Assembly: GCA_020062665.1 (NCBI GenBank) | Contig: JAGUVW010000047.1 | Location: 1 to 32,349 of the forward strand | DNA length: 32,349 bases | Direction: 5' to 3' | Source: Pseudomonadales bacterium | GTDB lineage: Bacteria; Pseudomonadota; Gammaproteobacteria; Pseudomonadales; Ketobacteraceae | Shown here: positions 23,226 through 31,288 of the stretch, piece after piece | How positions within the stretch are numbered: position 1 is the stretch's first letter | Layout: each line of letters starts with the position of its first letter | Notes under the pieces: generated by a model | What the model was told of the DNA's origin: nothing | Seen by the model: the letters and a program-made list of their open reading frames with translations, nothing else | Database searches by the model: none | Made by a program: the position numbers and the translations under genes

Positions 23226-24710
23226 TCAGGCGCGGTTGCCGCGCTTGGCCTCGATGCGGTTGACGAATTCCTGCATGATCTGTTCGTACAGCTGCATGCC
23301 CAGGTATTTGTCTTCCACGTCGGATTCGATGCTGGGGTTGTCGTTGACTTCGATCACCATCGCCTTGTCGCCCACCTGCTTCAGATCCACACCGTAGAGG
23401 CTGGTGCCGATGAGCTTGGTGGCCTTGAGCGCGGCGTCCAGCACCGGCTTGGGCACTTCATAGGTGGGCATGGTGTCGTAGCCGCCGGTGGTGAAGCGCG
23501 ATGCCGGGCTGCCGTGGTTGTAGATCTGCCAGTGGTTCTTCGCCATGTAATAACGGCAGGCGTACAGCGGCCGGTTGTTGATGACGCCGATGCGCCAGTC
23601 GAATTCCGTGTACATGTATTCCTGCGCCAGCAGCAGGGACGACTTCTTGAACAGCTCGGTGGTGCGCTGCTCGAACTCCGCCACATCCTTCACCTTGAAC
23701 ACGCCCTGGGAAAACGAGCCGTCGGGAATCTTCAGCACCATGGGAAAGCCCAGATCCGTCACGGCCTGCTCCAGCGCCTTCTTGCTGTTCTTGGCCAGGA
23801 TCATGGTTTTCGGGGTGGGTACCTTGTTCACGTTGAACAGGTCGGTGAGGTAAATCTTGTTGCAGCAGCGCAGGATCGAGGTTGGGTCGTCGATGACCAC
23901 CATGCCCTCCGTCTCGGCCTTTTTGGCGAAGCGGAAGGTGTGGTGGTCGATGGCCGTGGTTTCGCGGATGAAGAGGGCGTCGTATTCCGCCAGACGCACG
24001 TAATCCTTGCGGTCGATCACCTCGACATCAATGCCCAGCTTGTTGCCCGCCTTGATGAAGTGCTTGATGGCGGTCTTGTCGCTGGGGGGCAGCCGTTCGT
24101 CCTTGTTGCAGAGGATCGCCAGGTCGTAGGCGTACTGCTTGCGGGATTTGGGCGAGCGCCAGATCTTGCGGCTGAACTGGTCCAGCGCTTCGGCGAATTC
24201 GGTTTCCTGATCGTCGGTTTCCAGGCCGTGGGGTGACAGCGCGTGCAGGCTCTCGATTTCCCAGCGGCGGTGATAGGCCAGTTCCACTTCCAGGATCGGG
24301 CAGGGGAATTTCTCGAACAGCTCCTTGGCCAGGTTCTTGAATGCCGGATTGGAGGTGTGGCCGAAGTAGCTGAGGAAGGTGATGGTGTCGTTCTCGTTGC
24401 CGCCCATCACTTCCTTGGCGTCGATTTCGTCGAGGTCGTCCAGGTGCAGGGTGTACAGCTGACGCTGGTTCAGGTCGTTGATCACGCGCACCGAGGGCAG
24501 CACGTGATGATCCCGCGCTTCCGCCAGCAGGGAGCAGTAATAGCCTTTCGACAGGTAACGGTAGTTGCGGCACAGGTTGATGACGCGGGTGCGGGCCTTT
24601 TTGTTTTCTTCCTGACGGGCGAGGTAGTCCTCGAAGGTGATGACGTTTTCGGTGGGGTAGTACGGGCCCCAGTCCTTGAGGGAATCGACGACGATCAAGA
24701 GTTCAGACAT
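23226..24710 (-). CDS. RimK-like ATP-grasp ligase with N-terminal RLAN-type domain
   Basis: This 494-residue enzyme resembles RimK, the ligase that adds glutamate residues to ribosomal protein S6, but is much longer. Residues 1 to about 160 form an extra alpha/beta domain that matches the RLAN (RimK-like ATP-grasp N-terminal) type. The middle is a pre-ATP-grasp region (about 190-285). The ATP-grasp domain (about 290-480) has the lysine of MVLKIPDGSFSQGV (about 342-355), the acidic LLLAQEYMYTEFDWRIGVI stretch and the metal-binding IEVNDNPSIESDVED end. Such ligases activate a carboxylate as acyl-phosphate and join it to an amine. The true substrate is unknown. It is divergent from the DUF2817 peptidase and the GNAT/C39 protein, suggesting joint function. 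No good Shine-Dalgarno sequence is visible. Confidence 0.87.
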   Translation of the reverse strand: MSELLIVVDSLKDWGPYYPTENVITFEDYLARQEENKKARTRVINLCRNYRYLSKGYYCSLLAEARDHHVLPSVRVINDLNQRQLYTLHLDDLDEIDAKEVMGGNENDTITFLSYFGHTSNPAFKNLAKELFEKFPCPILEVELAYHRRWEIESLHALSPHGLETDDQETEFAEALDQFSRKIWRSPKSRKQYAYDLAILCNKDERLPPSDKTAIKHFIKAGNKLGIDVEVIDRKDYVRLAEYDALFIRETTAIDHHTFRFAKKAETEGMVVIDDPTSILRCCNKIYLTDLFNVNKVPTPKTMILAKNSKKALEQAVTDLGFPMVLKIPDGSFSQGVFKVKDVAEFEQRTTELFKKSSLLLAQEYMYTEFDWRIGVINNRPLYACRYYMAKNHWQIYNHGSPASRFTTGGYDTMPTYEVPKPVLDAALKATKLIGTSLYGVDLKQVGDKAMVIEVNDNPSIESDVEDKYLGMQLYEQIMQEFVNRIEAKRGNRA

Positions 24711-24793
24711 TAGTGTGCAAACCGACGGGAAGAAGAGTGAAGCCAGTAGGCATTTTGGATTCTGCGTGCATGGATTACAAGGATAAGGGGGAG

Positions 24794-24830
24794 AAAAAAA
24801 TGAGCGGCCTATGGCAAAACCGGAAGGCCG
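24794..24830 (-). terminator. Possible attenuator-like hairpin in the ligase leader
   Basis: Read on the minus strand, CGGCCT and AGGCCG (24830-24825 and 24810-24805) form a 6-bp stem with a 14-base loop; two further pairs are possible across a bulge. A run of seven Ts (24800-24794) follows after four bases. It lies about 85 bases upstream of the ligase start and could terminate or attenuate transcription entering from the right. The stem is modest, so this is tentative. Confidence 0.3.
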
Positions 24831-24870
24831 ACGCTACCCTAGATTTTCATTCGGCAGTGCGAGTTCCTTC

Positions 24871-25995
24871 ATGCTTTCGCCCCTGTTATCCGATCTCCTG
24901 TTGCCTGCATCGGTTTTGTCAGCTTTTTCCCCGGATTTTGTGTCTGCCCGCCAGCAGTTTTCCCTGGCGGTCGAGCGTCTGCCGCAGCCCCTGTTTTTCA
25001 AATCACTGCCTTATGACGGCAGCGGCCCCCAGGGGGAAACCCTGAGCACCGAGGTGCTGTGGATCGGTGATCAAAACGCACGCAAGGTGATTCTGCTGCT
25101 GTCGGCGGTGCACGGAGTGGAAGGGTTCGCGGGCTCAGGCATCCAGGTGGATCTGCTGCGGCGCATCGGCAATGGCGAGGTGCGGGTGCCCGACGGCGTG
25201 GCCGTGGCCATGGTGCACGCGGTGAATCCCTGGGGCTTTGCCTGGTGCCGCCGGGTGGACGAGCAGGGCATCGATATCAATCGCAATTTTGTCGATTTCA
25301 ACAGTGTGTCGGTGAATCCCGGCTATCGTGCGATTGCAGATGCGCTGATTCCGCCCGACGGCAACTGGGAGGCCGCACAGGCAGTGCTGGAAGCCTACCG
25401 CGCGCAGCACGGCCAGTTCGCTTACGAGGTCGCCGCCAGCGGTGGCCAGTATGAATTTCCCGCTGGACTGTTTTACGGCGGCAGTGGCCCGTCCCAGGCG
25501 CGGCGCAATCTGGAGTGGGTGCTGAAGCAGTGGGATTGGTCGGAGCGCGAAGTGGCGGTGATCGATCTGCACACCGGGCTCGGGCCTTACGGTTATGGTG
25601 AGCTGATCTGCGATCACCCGCTGCAGAGCGAAGGTTTGAAAACGGCGCGGCGCTGGTTCGGCGCGTCGGTGACGGTGCCGGAGGAAGGTACCTCCAGCTC
25701 GGTGCCCAAGCTGGGGCTGGTGGATTACGCCTGGCATGCGATCCTGGGCCGTAACAGCTGCTATGTGACGCTGGAATATGGCACCTATCCGATCAGTGGC
25801 CTGCTGCAGACCCTGCGCGAGGATCACGCGGTGAATGCGCCCGGCCCTTACGACTGGAATGACCCAGTGCGCAGCGCGGTGCGTGAGCGCCTGCGCCGGC
25901 ATTTCTATCCCGCTGAACCGCAGTGGCAGACCCTGGTGCTGTTGCGTGCCCGGCAGGTGGTGCAGATGGCCTGCGCCGGATTGGTGGCCGCATGA
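24871..25995 (+). CDS. DUF2817 family M14-like zinc carboxypeptidase or deacylase
   Basis: The 374-residue protein belongs to DUF2817, related to M14 carboxypeptidases and succinylglutamate desuccinylase/aspartoacylase. The catalytic set is visible: His81 and Glu84 in HGVEGFAGS as zinc ligands, NRNF near 146 for substrate carboxylate binding, His234 in DLHTGLGP as third ligand, and Glu302 in LEYGT as likely general base. No signal peptide is present, so it should act in the cytoplasm. I chose ATG 24871 because upstream codons back to 24811 use rare triplets. Neither start has a proper ribosome-binding site, while a strong one (AAGGGGGAG) precedes an out-of-frame ATG at 24800. Its stop overlaps the next start by ATGA. 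Its companions suggest cleavage of a ligase product. Confidence 0.86.
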   Translation: MLSPLLSDLLLPASVLSAFSPDFVSARQQFSLAVERLPQPLFFKSLPYDGSGPQGETLSTEVLWIGDQNARKVILLLSAVHGVEGFAGSGIQVDLLRRIGNGEVRVPDGVAVAMVHAVNPWGFAWCRRVDEQGIDINRNFVDFNSVSVNPGYRAIADALIPPDGNWEAAQAVLEAYRAQHGQFAYEVAASGGQYEFPAGLFYGGSGPSQARRNLEWVLKQWDWSEREVAVIDLHTGLGPYGYGELICDHPLQSEGLKTARRWFGASVTVPEEGTSSSVPKLGLVDYAWHAILGRNSCYVTLEYGTYPISGLLQTLREDHAVNAPGPYDWNDPVRSAVRERLRRHFYPAEPQWQTLVLLRARQVVQMACAGLVAA

Positions 25996-27113
25996 ACCGG
26001 CGCTTTCCGGGCGACATCATCATTCGCACCGCCACCGAGGACGATCTGCCAGGGTTGGTGCAACTGGAAGAGCGCTGCTTCGAAACCGATCGCATGAGCA
26101 AGCGCAGTTTCCGCGCCCAGATCCAGAGTGATCACAACGTGCTGCTGGTGGCGGAATTCGACGCGAGGCTGGTGGGCTACATCCTGATTTTCATGCGCCT
26201 GGGTGTGAGTATGGCGCGGCTCTATTCCATCTGTGTCGATCCCGACGCCCACGGCCGCGGCATCGGCAACAAGCTGATGGATGTGGGGGAGCAGGAGGCC
26301 GCCAAGGCGGGCCGGATTTTCATGCGCCTGGAAGTGCGCAAGGACAACGACGCGGCCATCGCCCTGTACAAGCGCCGTGGTTATCGTCAGTTCGGCATGT
26401 ACGAGGATTATTACGAGGATCACGCCGACGCGCTGCGTTTCCACAAGCGCATCGTGCATCACGGCCACGGTGGTGAGCATCTGCAGGTTCCCTATTATCA
26501 GCAGTCCACTGGCTTCACCTGCGGCAGTGCCGTGTTGATGATGGCGATGAGCGCGCTGCGGCCCAATTTTGTTGCCGACCAGCGCACCGAATTCCAGATC
26601 TGGCGCGAGGCCACCACGATATTCATGACCTCGGGTCATGGTGGTTGTGGCCCTCATGGCCTGGCCTACGCGGCAGCCAAACGCAGTTTCGATGTCGACG
26701 TGTATGTGAACCAACCCGGCCCGCTGTTCGTGGAAGGCGTGCGCGATCTGGTGAAGAAGCAGGTGCTGGAGCTGGTGCACCAGGATTTTGTCGCCAAGCT
26801 CAAGGAAGCCCAGGTGGAGGTGTTCCACGAGTGGCTGACACTCTACCAGCTGGAGCGCGCCCTGGATGACAAGGCCATTCCGCTGGTGCTGATCAGTACC
26901 TATCGCTTCGACCGCCGCAAGATTCCCCACTGGGTGGTGGTGGTGGATATTGACGATCACTTTGTCTACATCAACGACCCCGATGTGGACGACAATTCCA
27001 GCCAGGGCGTGGTGGACAACTACTATATTCCCATTCCGCGCAGCAGCTTCGACCGCATGTTCCAGTTCGGGCAGAACCGGCTGCGCTGTGCGGTGATTCT
27101 GCGCGCGCCCTGA
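25992..27113 (+). CDS. GNAT N-acetyltransferase fused to a C39-like cysteine peptidase
   Basis: This 373-residue protein has two domains. An N-terminal GNAT acetyltransferase spans about residues 8-155, with acetyl-CoA motif A as VDPDAHGRGIGNKL and motif B LYKRRGYRQFGMYEDYY. A C-terminal peptidase-C39-like domain (DUF3335 type) spans about 160-370. The likely catalytic triad is Cys177 in TGFTCGSAVL, His313 in IPHWVVVVDID and Asp329 in YINDPD. It has no membrane or ABC domain, unlike bacteriocin-processing C39 exporters, so it is a soluble cytoplasmic enzyme. It starts at ATG 25992, overlapping the previous stop as ATGA, which indicates translational coupling. Combined with the divergent RimK-like ligase it suggests a peptide-tag or amide metabolite pathway. 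The exact substrate cannot be read. Confidence 0.88.
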   Translation: MNRRFPGDIIIRTATEDDLPGLVQLEERCFETDRMSKRSFRAQIQSDHNVLLVAEFDARLVGYILIFMRLGVSMARLYSICVDPDAHGRGIGNKLMDVGEQEAAKAGRIFMRLEVRKDNDAAIALYKRRGYRQFGMYEDYYEDHADALRFHKRIVHHGHGGEHLQVPYYQQSTGFTCGSAVLMMAMSALRPNFVADQRTEFQIWREATTIFMTSGHGGCGPHGLAYAAAKRSFDVDVYVNQPGPLFVEGVRDLVKKQVLELVHQDFVAKLKEAQVEVFHEWLTLYQLERALDDKAIPLVLISTYRFDRRKIPHWVVVVDIDDHFVYINDPDVDDNSSQGVVDNYYIPIPRSSFDRMFQFGQNRLRCAVILRAP

Positions 27114-27183
27114 GGGCGGTTTCCTTGCATCCGACAAATTGGTACCATGGTGCACAAACAAGAATCACAGGATACTCCAACCG

Positions 27184-28251
27184 TTGAAACCGGCCTTTCC
27201 GTTCGCCATTGTCGATCCTCATATCCATCAGTGGGATTTGCTGAACACGCCGCGCATTCTGTCGTGGCCGCGACGCCTGCTGGGCTGGAATCCCTGGCTC
27301 TACCGCAAGGCGCTGTTGCTGGGGGCCAAGCCTGCCGAACGCGACTATGTGGGGCGGCCGGATCATGTGATGTGGGATTACCTGCCGGCGGATTACGCGG
27401 CTGATGCAGTGGGCCTGCCCATCGAACAGGTGGTGCATGTTGAGGCGGAGTGGGGGGATCGTTCGCCCCTGGGGCCTGCCGGTGAAACCCGTTGGCTCGA
27501 TGGATTGTTCCCGCCTTCGGCTGGTCCACGCCTGGGTGGCATCGTGGCGTATGCGGATCTGCGTCGCCCCGATGTGAAAAACCTGCTCGATACCCATTTC
27601 GCGGCCAGTCGCAAATTGCGCGGCATCCGTCAGATGCTGGCGTTCGACACCGATACCGCCATTATGCGTTTTTGCGACCAGCCGGCGCTGGCGCTGGACG
27701 TGAATTTCCGTCGCGGGCTGGAACGGCTGCAGGATTACTCACTCAGCTTTGATGCCTGGGTTTTTCATCACCAGCTGGGCGAGATGACGGATCTGGCCCG
27801 CACCTTTCCTGAACAGATTTTTGTGCTGGATCACATGGGTACGCCCATTGGTCTGGGCGGGCCGTTTGCGTCTTATGGCCGTAATGCCCAGGCCCGCGAC
27901 GTGATCCTGAAAACCTGGCAGTACGGCATGGCGGAGCTGGCGGAATGCCCCAATGTGCGGGTGAAGCTGAGCGGATTTTTCATGCCGGTGGTGGGCTGGG
28001 GATTCGAGCACCGCACGACGCCCGTTGCGCGGCAGGAATTGCTCGATGCCTATGCCCCCCACGCGCACTTTGTGCTGCAGCTGTTTGGCGTGGAGCGCTG
28101 TTTGTTCGCGTCGAATTTCCCCATGGACAAGGTGTCCCTCAGCCTGGCGCAGTTGTATCAGCTGTACGCGGATACGGTGGCGGACCGCAGCGAGGCGGAG
28201 CAGCGTTTGCTGTTTGCCGACAACGCGCGGCAGATTTACCGGCTGGATTGA
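27184..28251 (+). CDS. Amidohydrolase-2 family metal-dependent hydrolase
   Basis: This is a 355-residue TIM-barrel hydrolase of the amidohydrolase-2 type (lactonases, decarboxylases and dicarboxylate hydrolases). The first metal motif is His13-Ile-His15 in IVDPHIHQWDL. Later family landmarks include the VVHVEAEW strand (about 94-101), KLRGIRQML near 145, LDHMGTP near 218, VRVKLSGFF near 259 and FASNFPMDK near 309, where the Asp-side catalytic region lies. No good ATG exists: TTG at 27184 (AGGA 11 bases upstream) keeps the conserved start; another TTG at 27139 would add 15 non-conserved residues. It follows the GNAT-peptidase gene by 70 bases. Substrate unknown. Confidence 0.84.
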   Translation: MKPAFPFAIVDPHIHQWDLLNTPRILSWPRRLLGWNPWLYRKALLLGAKPAERDYVGRPDHVMWDYLPADYAADAVGLPIEQVVHVEAEWGDRSPLGPAGETRWLDGLFPPSAGPRLGGIVAYADLRRPDVKNLLDTHFAASRKLRGIRQMLAFDTDTAIMRFCDQPALALDVNFRRGLERLQDYSLSFDAWVFHHQLGEMTDLARTFPEQIFVLDHMGTPIGLGGPFASYGRNAQARDVILKTWQYGMAELAECPNVRVKLSGFFMPVVGWGFEHRTTPVARQELLDAYAPHAHFVLQLFGVERCLFASNFPMDKVSLSLAQLYQLYADTVADRSEAEQRLLFADNARQIYRLD

Positions 28252-28326
28252 CGGTGGGCAATCCGGCAGCGGGCGGAAGCGCCTATACTGGATTCCCTGA
28301 CGTGATCGGCGGAAACGGTGAAGGCC

Positions 28327-28647
28327 ATGAGCGGATTGCAGCATTACGATGAACAAATTGAAGAGCTCGACCGGCGCATCGGTCGGCTGGCGTTACTGTG
28401 CGGCGCGGATCTGTCCCGGCACGAGGTGGTGGTGGGACTGATCAAGGGTAATGCAGCGAACTGTGATCATGCCGGATCGGTTGCGCCGGAGCATCGGGCC
28501 GAACTGCGGGCGCTGTTGATGCTGAAATACCGGATCGAAGCGAGCTGTGTCGATGCCCTCGGCGCCGAACAGTGCGCACAGCTGATTGCGGAACAGGATG
28601 ACAAGCTGCGGCGCAGTGGTTTTCCACCGCAGACGCTGGCGGATTAG
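28327..28647 (+). CDS. Small helical hypothetical protein
   Basis: I do not recognise this 106-residue protein. It is predicted almost wholly helical, with an acidic amphipathic first helix (DEQIEELDRRIGRLALLCGAD). It has no signal peptide or membrane segment but three cysteines. The start may be ATG 28327 or GTG 28318 in the same frame; GAAGG lies very close to the ATG, so the choice is uncertain. It is 75 bases after the amidohydrolase, in the same orientation, and convergent with the DUF4334 gene. Codon usage is like that of its neighbours, supporting a real gene. Confidence 0.65.
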   Translation: MSGLQHYDEQIEELDRRIGRLALLCGADLSRHEVVVGLIKGNAANCDHAGSVAPEHRAELRALLMLKYRIEASCVDALGAEQCAQLIAEQDDKLRRSGFPPQTLAD

Positions 28648-28689
28648 CGCCGGCGGAAATAATCCGTTTTGTCTCTCCATGGGTTGGCG

Positions 28690-29136
28690 TCAGCCGGAAA
28701 AGCGTTGCAGATAGAAATACAGTGGTGCCGCGTCGCCCTTGCGATCCATCGCGCCCAGCACGGTGTTGTCATCGATCTTGCGGAAATGATCCAGAATTGG
28801 CTGGGTGTCGTACATCATGGTGGCGGTGCAAACGCCACGATACAGCACTTCCCGCAATTGCGCGCTGCCGAGGATCGGGCTGGCCACCACCTCGCCGTTT
28901 TCGTTTTCGCACAGCATGGGGTTGACGTCGTTGCGGGAGACAAAGCGCTTGCCGCGCCATTTCACCTTGCCCAGCATGGCCTCGCCTGGGTGACCGCTGT
29001 TGAAGCAGCCGCCGCGCCATTCCCCCAGCATGAACGCTTCTTCCACCGCCGGCAGTTGATCAAAGAAGGTGTCGAGGTCGGCTGGTGCGACCTGGGCGGC
29101 GTCGCGCAGCTGGATGAAGTGGGTGGTGGCGGTCAT
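28690..29136 (-). CDS. GXWXG / DUF4334 domain protein
   Basis: This 148-residue protein has the GXWXG motif as GEWRGG (about 38-43) in its N-terminal domain. It is followed by a DUF4334-type C-terminal domain (about 85-145, including MMYDTQPILDHFRKIDDNTV). The two domains usually occur together in small soluble proteins of unknown function. The product has no signal peptide. The start ATG lies at 29136, with a GGGGAC upstream. It is followed by a convergent small gene and preceded by the metallophosphoesterase gene in the same orientation after 182 bases. Confidence 0.85.
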   Translation of the reverse strand: MTATTHFIQLRDAAQVAPADLDTFFDQLPAVEEAFMLGEWRGGCFNSGHPGEAMLGKVKWRGKRFVSRNDVNPMLCENENGEVVASPILGSAQLREVLYRGVCTATMMYDTQPILDHFRKIDDNTVLGAMDRKGDAAPLYFYLQRFSG

Positions 29137-29200
29137 GGAAGTCCCCAGTGAATGAGATTGGTGGTGATGGGGTATTTAGGCGGGTTTATCGAAGAATGCC

Positions 29201-29253
29201 AATGACCACGGCGACCGGAACGCAGCGGGGACGTGGTGCTTGCGGTCATTGAC
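29201..29253. repeat. Inverted GGTCATTG repeat and one copy of a 14-base direct repeat
   Basis: CAATGACC (29201-29208) and GGTCATTG (29244-29251) form a perfect 8-bp inverted repeat. The right arm lies within TTGCGGTCATTGAC (29240-29253), which recurs exactly at 31192-31205 on the other side of the metallophosphoesterase gene. It might be a regulator-binding motif or the trace of an inserted segment. Confidence 0.45.
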
Positions 29254-29318
29254 AGGGGCGGGGATAACGCGTTGTCGCCCGCCCGGCGCAGTGCCGGACA
29301 GGCGCAATGTTGCGGGAT

Positions 29319-31037
29319 TTACTCGGTCAGTTCAAAGCTGAACGCCTGCTGGGAGCGCTGGCCGAACTCATCCACCGCTTTCACCACCACGGTGTGAGTG
29401 CCCGGTGTCAGATCCGCCGGCAATTCGAATTCCCAGATGTGAGAGGAAATTTCGGGGCGCGAGAACGCATCGGGTGTGCCCCGGTAACGGTCGTACTGGC
29501 GCTCCATGAACGGATCGGTGCGCAGCACGTTGGTCATCGCAACGAATTCGCCGTTGTTCAGCGACAGTTTCACCGAGTCGCGCTCGCCACCATCGAACAG
29601 GTTCACCACGATTTTGCTGCCCGCCTGCAGGCGGCCGCGGTTGAGCGTGACGATATTACCCTCGGCATCGTTGGCGCCCTGCAGCAGCGGATCGAGCACG
29701 ATGCGCATGGTGTTGTTGAGGTTGCCCTTCTGCCCGGCGGGAACGAAGCGGGGCTTCACGTCGGTGCCGTCGAAACCCATCACGTAATAGCCGTTGGGGT
29801 TGCCATCCTGCATGGTGGCAGCGCGGGCGCCGTTTTCACCACGGGGGCCATTGTTCCAGCCGTTGCCGCGCGTTTCCGCCAGCGTGTGAGCGATCCAGGG
29901 TGTGCCATACCAGCCGTGGGTGTGGTTGACTTCGACTTTCCAGCTGTTGCTGGTGTCATGACCGGCGATGGCGTACACCTTGTCGAACGGTTTCAGAATG
30001 TCGATCAGCTGATCCAGGTTTACCGTGTTGATGTTGTCGCCCATGGCGTAGCGTTGACCCTTGCCATCCAGTGCGTAGGTGATCAGCGGGATGTGGGTGA
30101 TGATCACGATGAGCTTGTCGCGATCCACGTGCTGCAGATCGTTCTTGAGCCAGGCGATCTGTTCCTCGCTGACATAACCACGGTACACGGTGTTGTCGTA
30201 GCGGCCTTGTCCTGCCCCTTTGTACTGCACGTTGTTCAGCGCCACGACGTGAACGTCGCCGTAATTGAACGAGTAGTAGGTGGGGCCGAAATATTTGCTG
30301 AACGACTGGGTGGCGTACTTGTGGTTGGGTGATTCGTAGTTGATGTCGTGGTTGCCGGGCACGTTCCACATGGGAATGCCGATCTTGCCGAACATGGCAT
30401 TGTGACGTTCATACAGACTGAGGGTGTCGTACACCACATCGCCTGCGGTCATGCCGAACAGCGCGCCGAACGGATTGCCGATCAGTTCGTTCACCGCCTC
30501 CTCGCGCACCATGTCCTGTTCTTCTTCGGTTTTGGCTTGCGGATCGGCGAACACCATGGCCTTGAACCGGGTCTGCTTCTTCGCTTGCAGTAGTGGGAAA
30601 TCGATACGCGCCGGCAGCGGGCCGGTGGGTTCGATCACATCATATTTCCACTCGGCGACAGCAGGTGTGCCGTCCGGATAGTGGATGTAGTAGAACTTTG
30701 GCAGATTGTTTTCGTCCACCGGCACGTCGTATTCCGCCGGCTTGCTGATGAAGAGAATGCTTTCAGCGGGCAGCGCGATGCGGTACTGGCCGTGGGCGTC
30801 GGTGGTGACGACATCGATGCCGTTGGAAACCGGCACACCGCGAATGCCCCGTTCACCGCGATCCTGAATGCCGTTGCGGTTTTTGTCGAGGAACACGGTG
30901 CCTTTGGCCAGGTCTGCGCTGGCGTCGGCGGGTTTGGCATTGTGGGGAAGTCCGTGGGCATGATTGCCGTGTGCCAGCGCCTGTCCGCTGGCCAGCAGGC
31001 AGGTCAGTGTGGTGCAGATTGTCAATGTTCTGATCAT
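29319..31037 (-). CDS. Secreted calcineurin-like metallophosphoesterase with accessory beta domains
   Basis: This 572-residue exported protein has a signal peptide (1 to about 22, ALA-H), a His/Asn-rich stretch, and an SdrD-B-like or MetallophosN domain (about 45-125, FLDKNRNGIQDRGERGIRG). The calcineurin-like phosphoesterase core follows (about 155-400), then a MetallophosC-type beta domain (about 410-570). Core motifs are FADPQ, AGDVVYD, PGNHD and ITHIPL. The final GHxH motif reads AGHDTSN, so one metal or substrate ligand is missing or supplied elsewhere (an NHTHG follows). AAGGA precedes the start by 8 bases. Expected in the periplasm or outside, hydrolysing phosphate mono- or diesters. 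Confidence 0.88.
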   Translation of the reverse strand: MIRTLTICTTLTCLLASGQALAHGNHAHGLPHNAKPADASADLAKGTVFLDKNRNGIQDRGERGIRGVPVSNGIDVVTTDAHGQYRIALPAESILFISKPAEYDVPVDENNLPKFYYIHYPDGTPAVAEWKYDVIEPTGPLPARIDFPLLQAKKQTRFKAMVFADPQAKTEEEQDMVREEAVNELIGNPFGALFGMTAGDVVYDTLSLYERHNAMFGKIGIPMWNVPGNHDINYESPNHKYATQSFSKYFGPTYYSFNYGDVHVVALNNVQYKGAGQGRYDNTVYRGYVSEEQIAWLKNDLQHVDRDKLIVIITHIPLITYALDGKGQRYAMGDNINTVNLDQLIDILKPFDKVYAIAGHDTSNSWKVEVNHTHGWYGTPWIAHTLAETRGNGWNNGPRGENGARAATMQDGNPNGYYVMGFDGTDVKPRFVPAGQKGNLNNTMRIVLDPLLQGANDAEGNIVTLNRGRLQAGSKIVVNLFDGGERDSVKLSLNNGEFVAMTNVLRTDPFMERQYDRYRGTPDAFSRPEISSHIWEFELPADLTPGTHTVVVKAVDEFGQRSQQAFSFELTE

Positions 31038-31173
31038 GGGAATGTCCTTTTGTTTTTAGTCGAAGGTTCCATGCCAGGACGCGAGCGTCGTCGGGAGCGC
31101 CGGGAACTGTCTTGCAGTGTGTTCGCAAAAGATGATTAGGATGTGAAGCCGAGATGACGATGCTGTTAATTTT

Positions 31174-31205
31174 CGCCAGCGTGACTGGCGGTTGCGGTCA
31201 TTGAC
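31174..31205. promoter_or_regulatory. Dyad plus second copy of the 14-base repeat between divergent genes
   Basis: A perfect 6-bp inverted repeat CGCCAG-CGTGA-CTGGCG (31174-31190) is followed immediately by TTGCGGTCATTGAC (31192-31205), the exact copy of 29240-29253. The dyad has no T tract on either side, so an operator is more likely than a terminator. The region lies between the metallophosphoesterase gene and the divergent nitroreductase gene, 84 bases before the latter. Confidence 0.4.
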
Positions 31206-31288
31206 TTTGCTGCAGGCTTGGCCGAACCTGCCAGACGCTGTCATTTACGGCAGATTTGTGTGTTTTGTCCATTTTCGAGGAAGTCATC

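Noticed and set aside
24713-25045. ORF of 110 codons beginning before DUF2817
   Set aside because: Although ATG 24800 inside it has a strong ribosome-binding site, the translation is Cys/Ser/Pro-rich shadow sequence overlapping the conserved DUF2817 frame.
29283-29297. CCGGC/GCCGG hairpin as terminator of the metallophosphoesterase gene
   Set aside because: It is only 5 bp and followed by GC-rich sequence on the minus strand.
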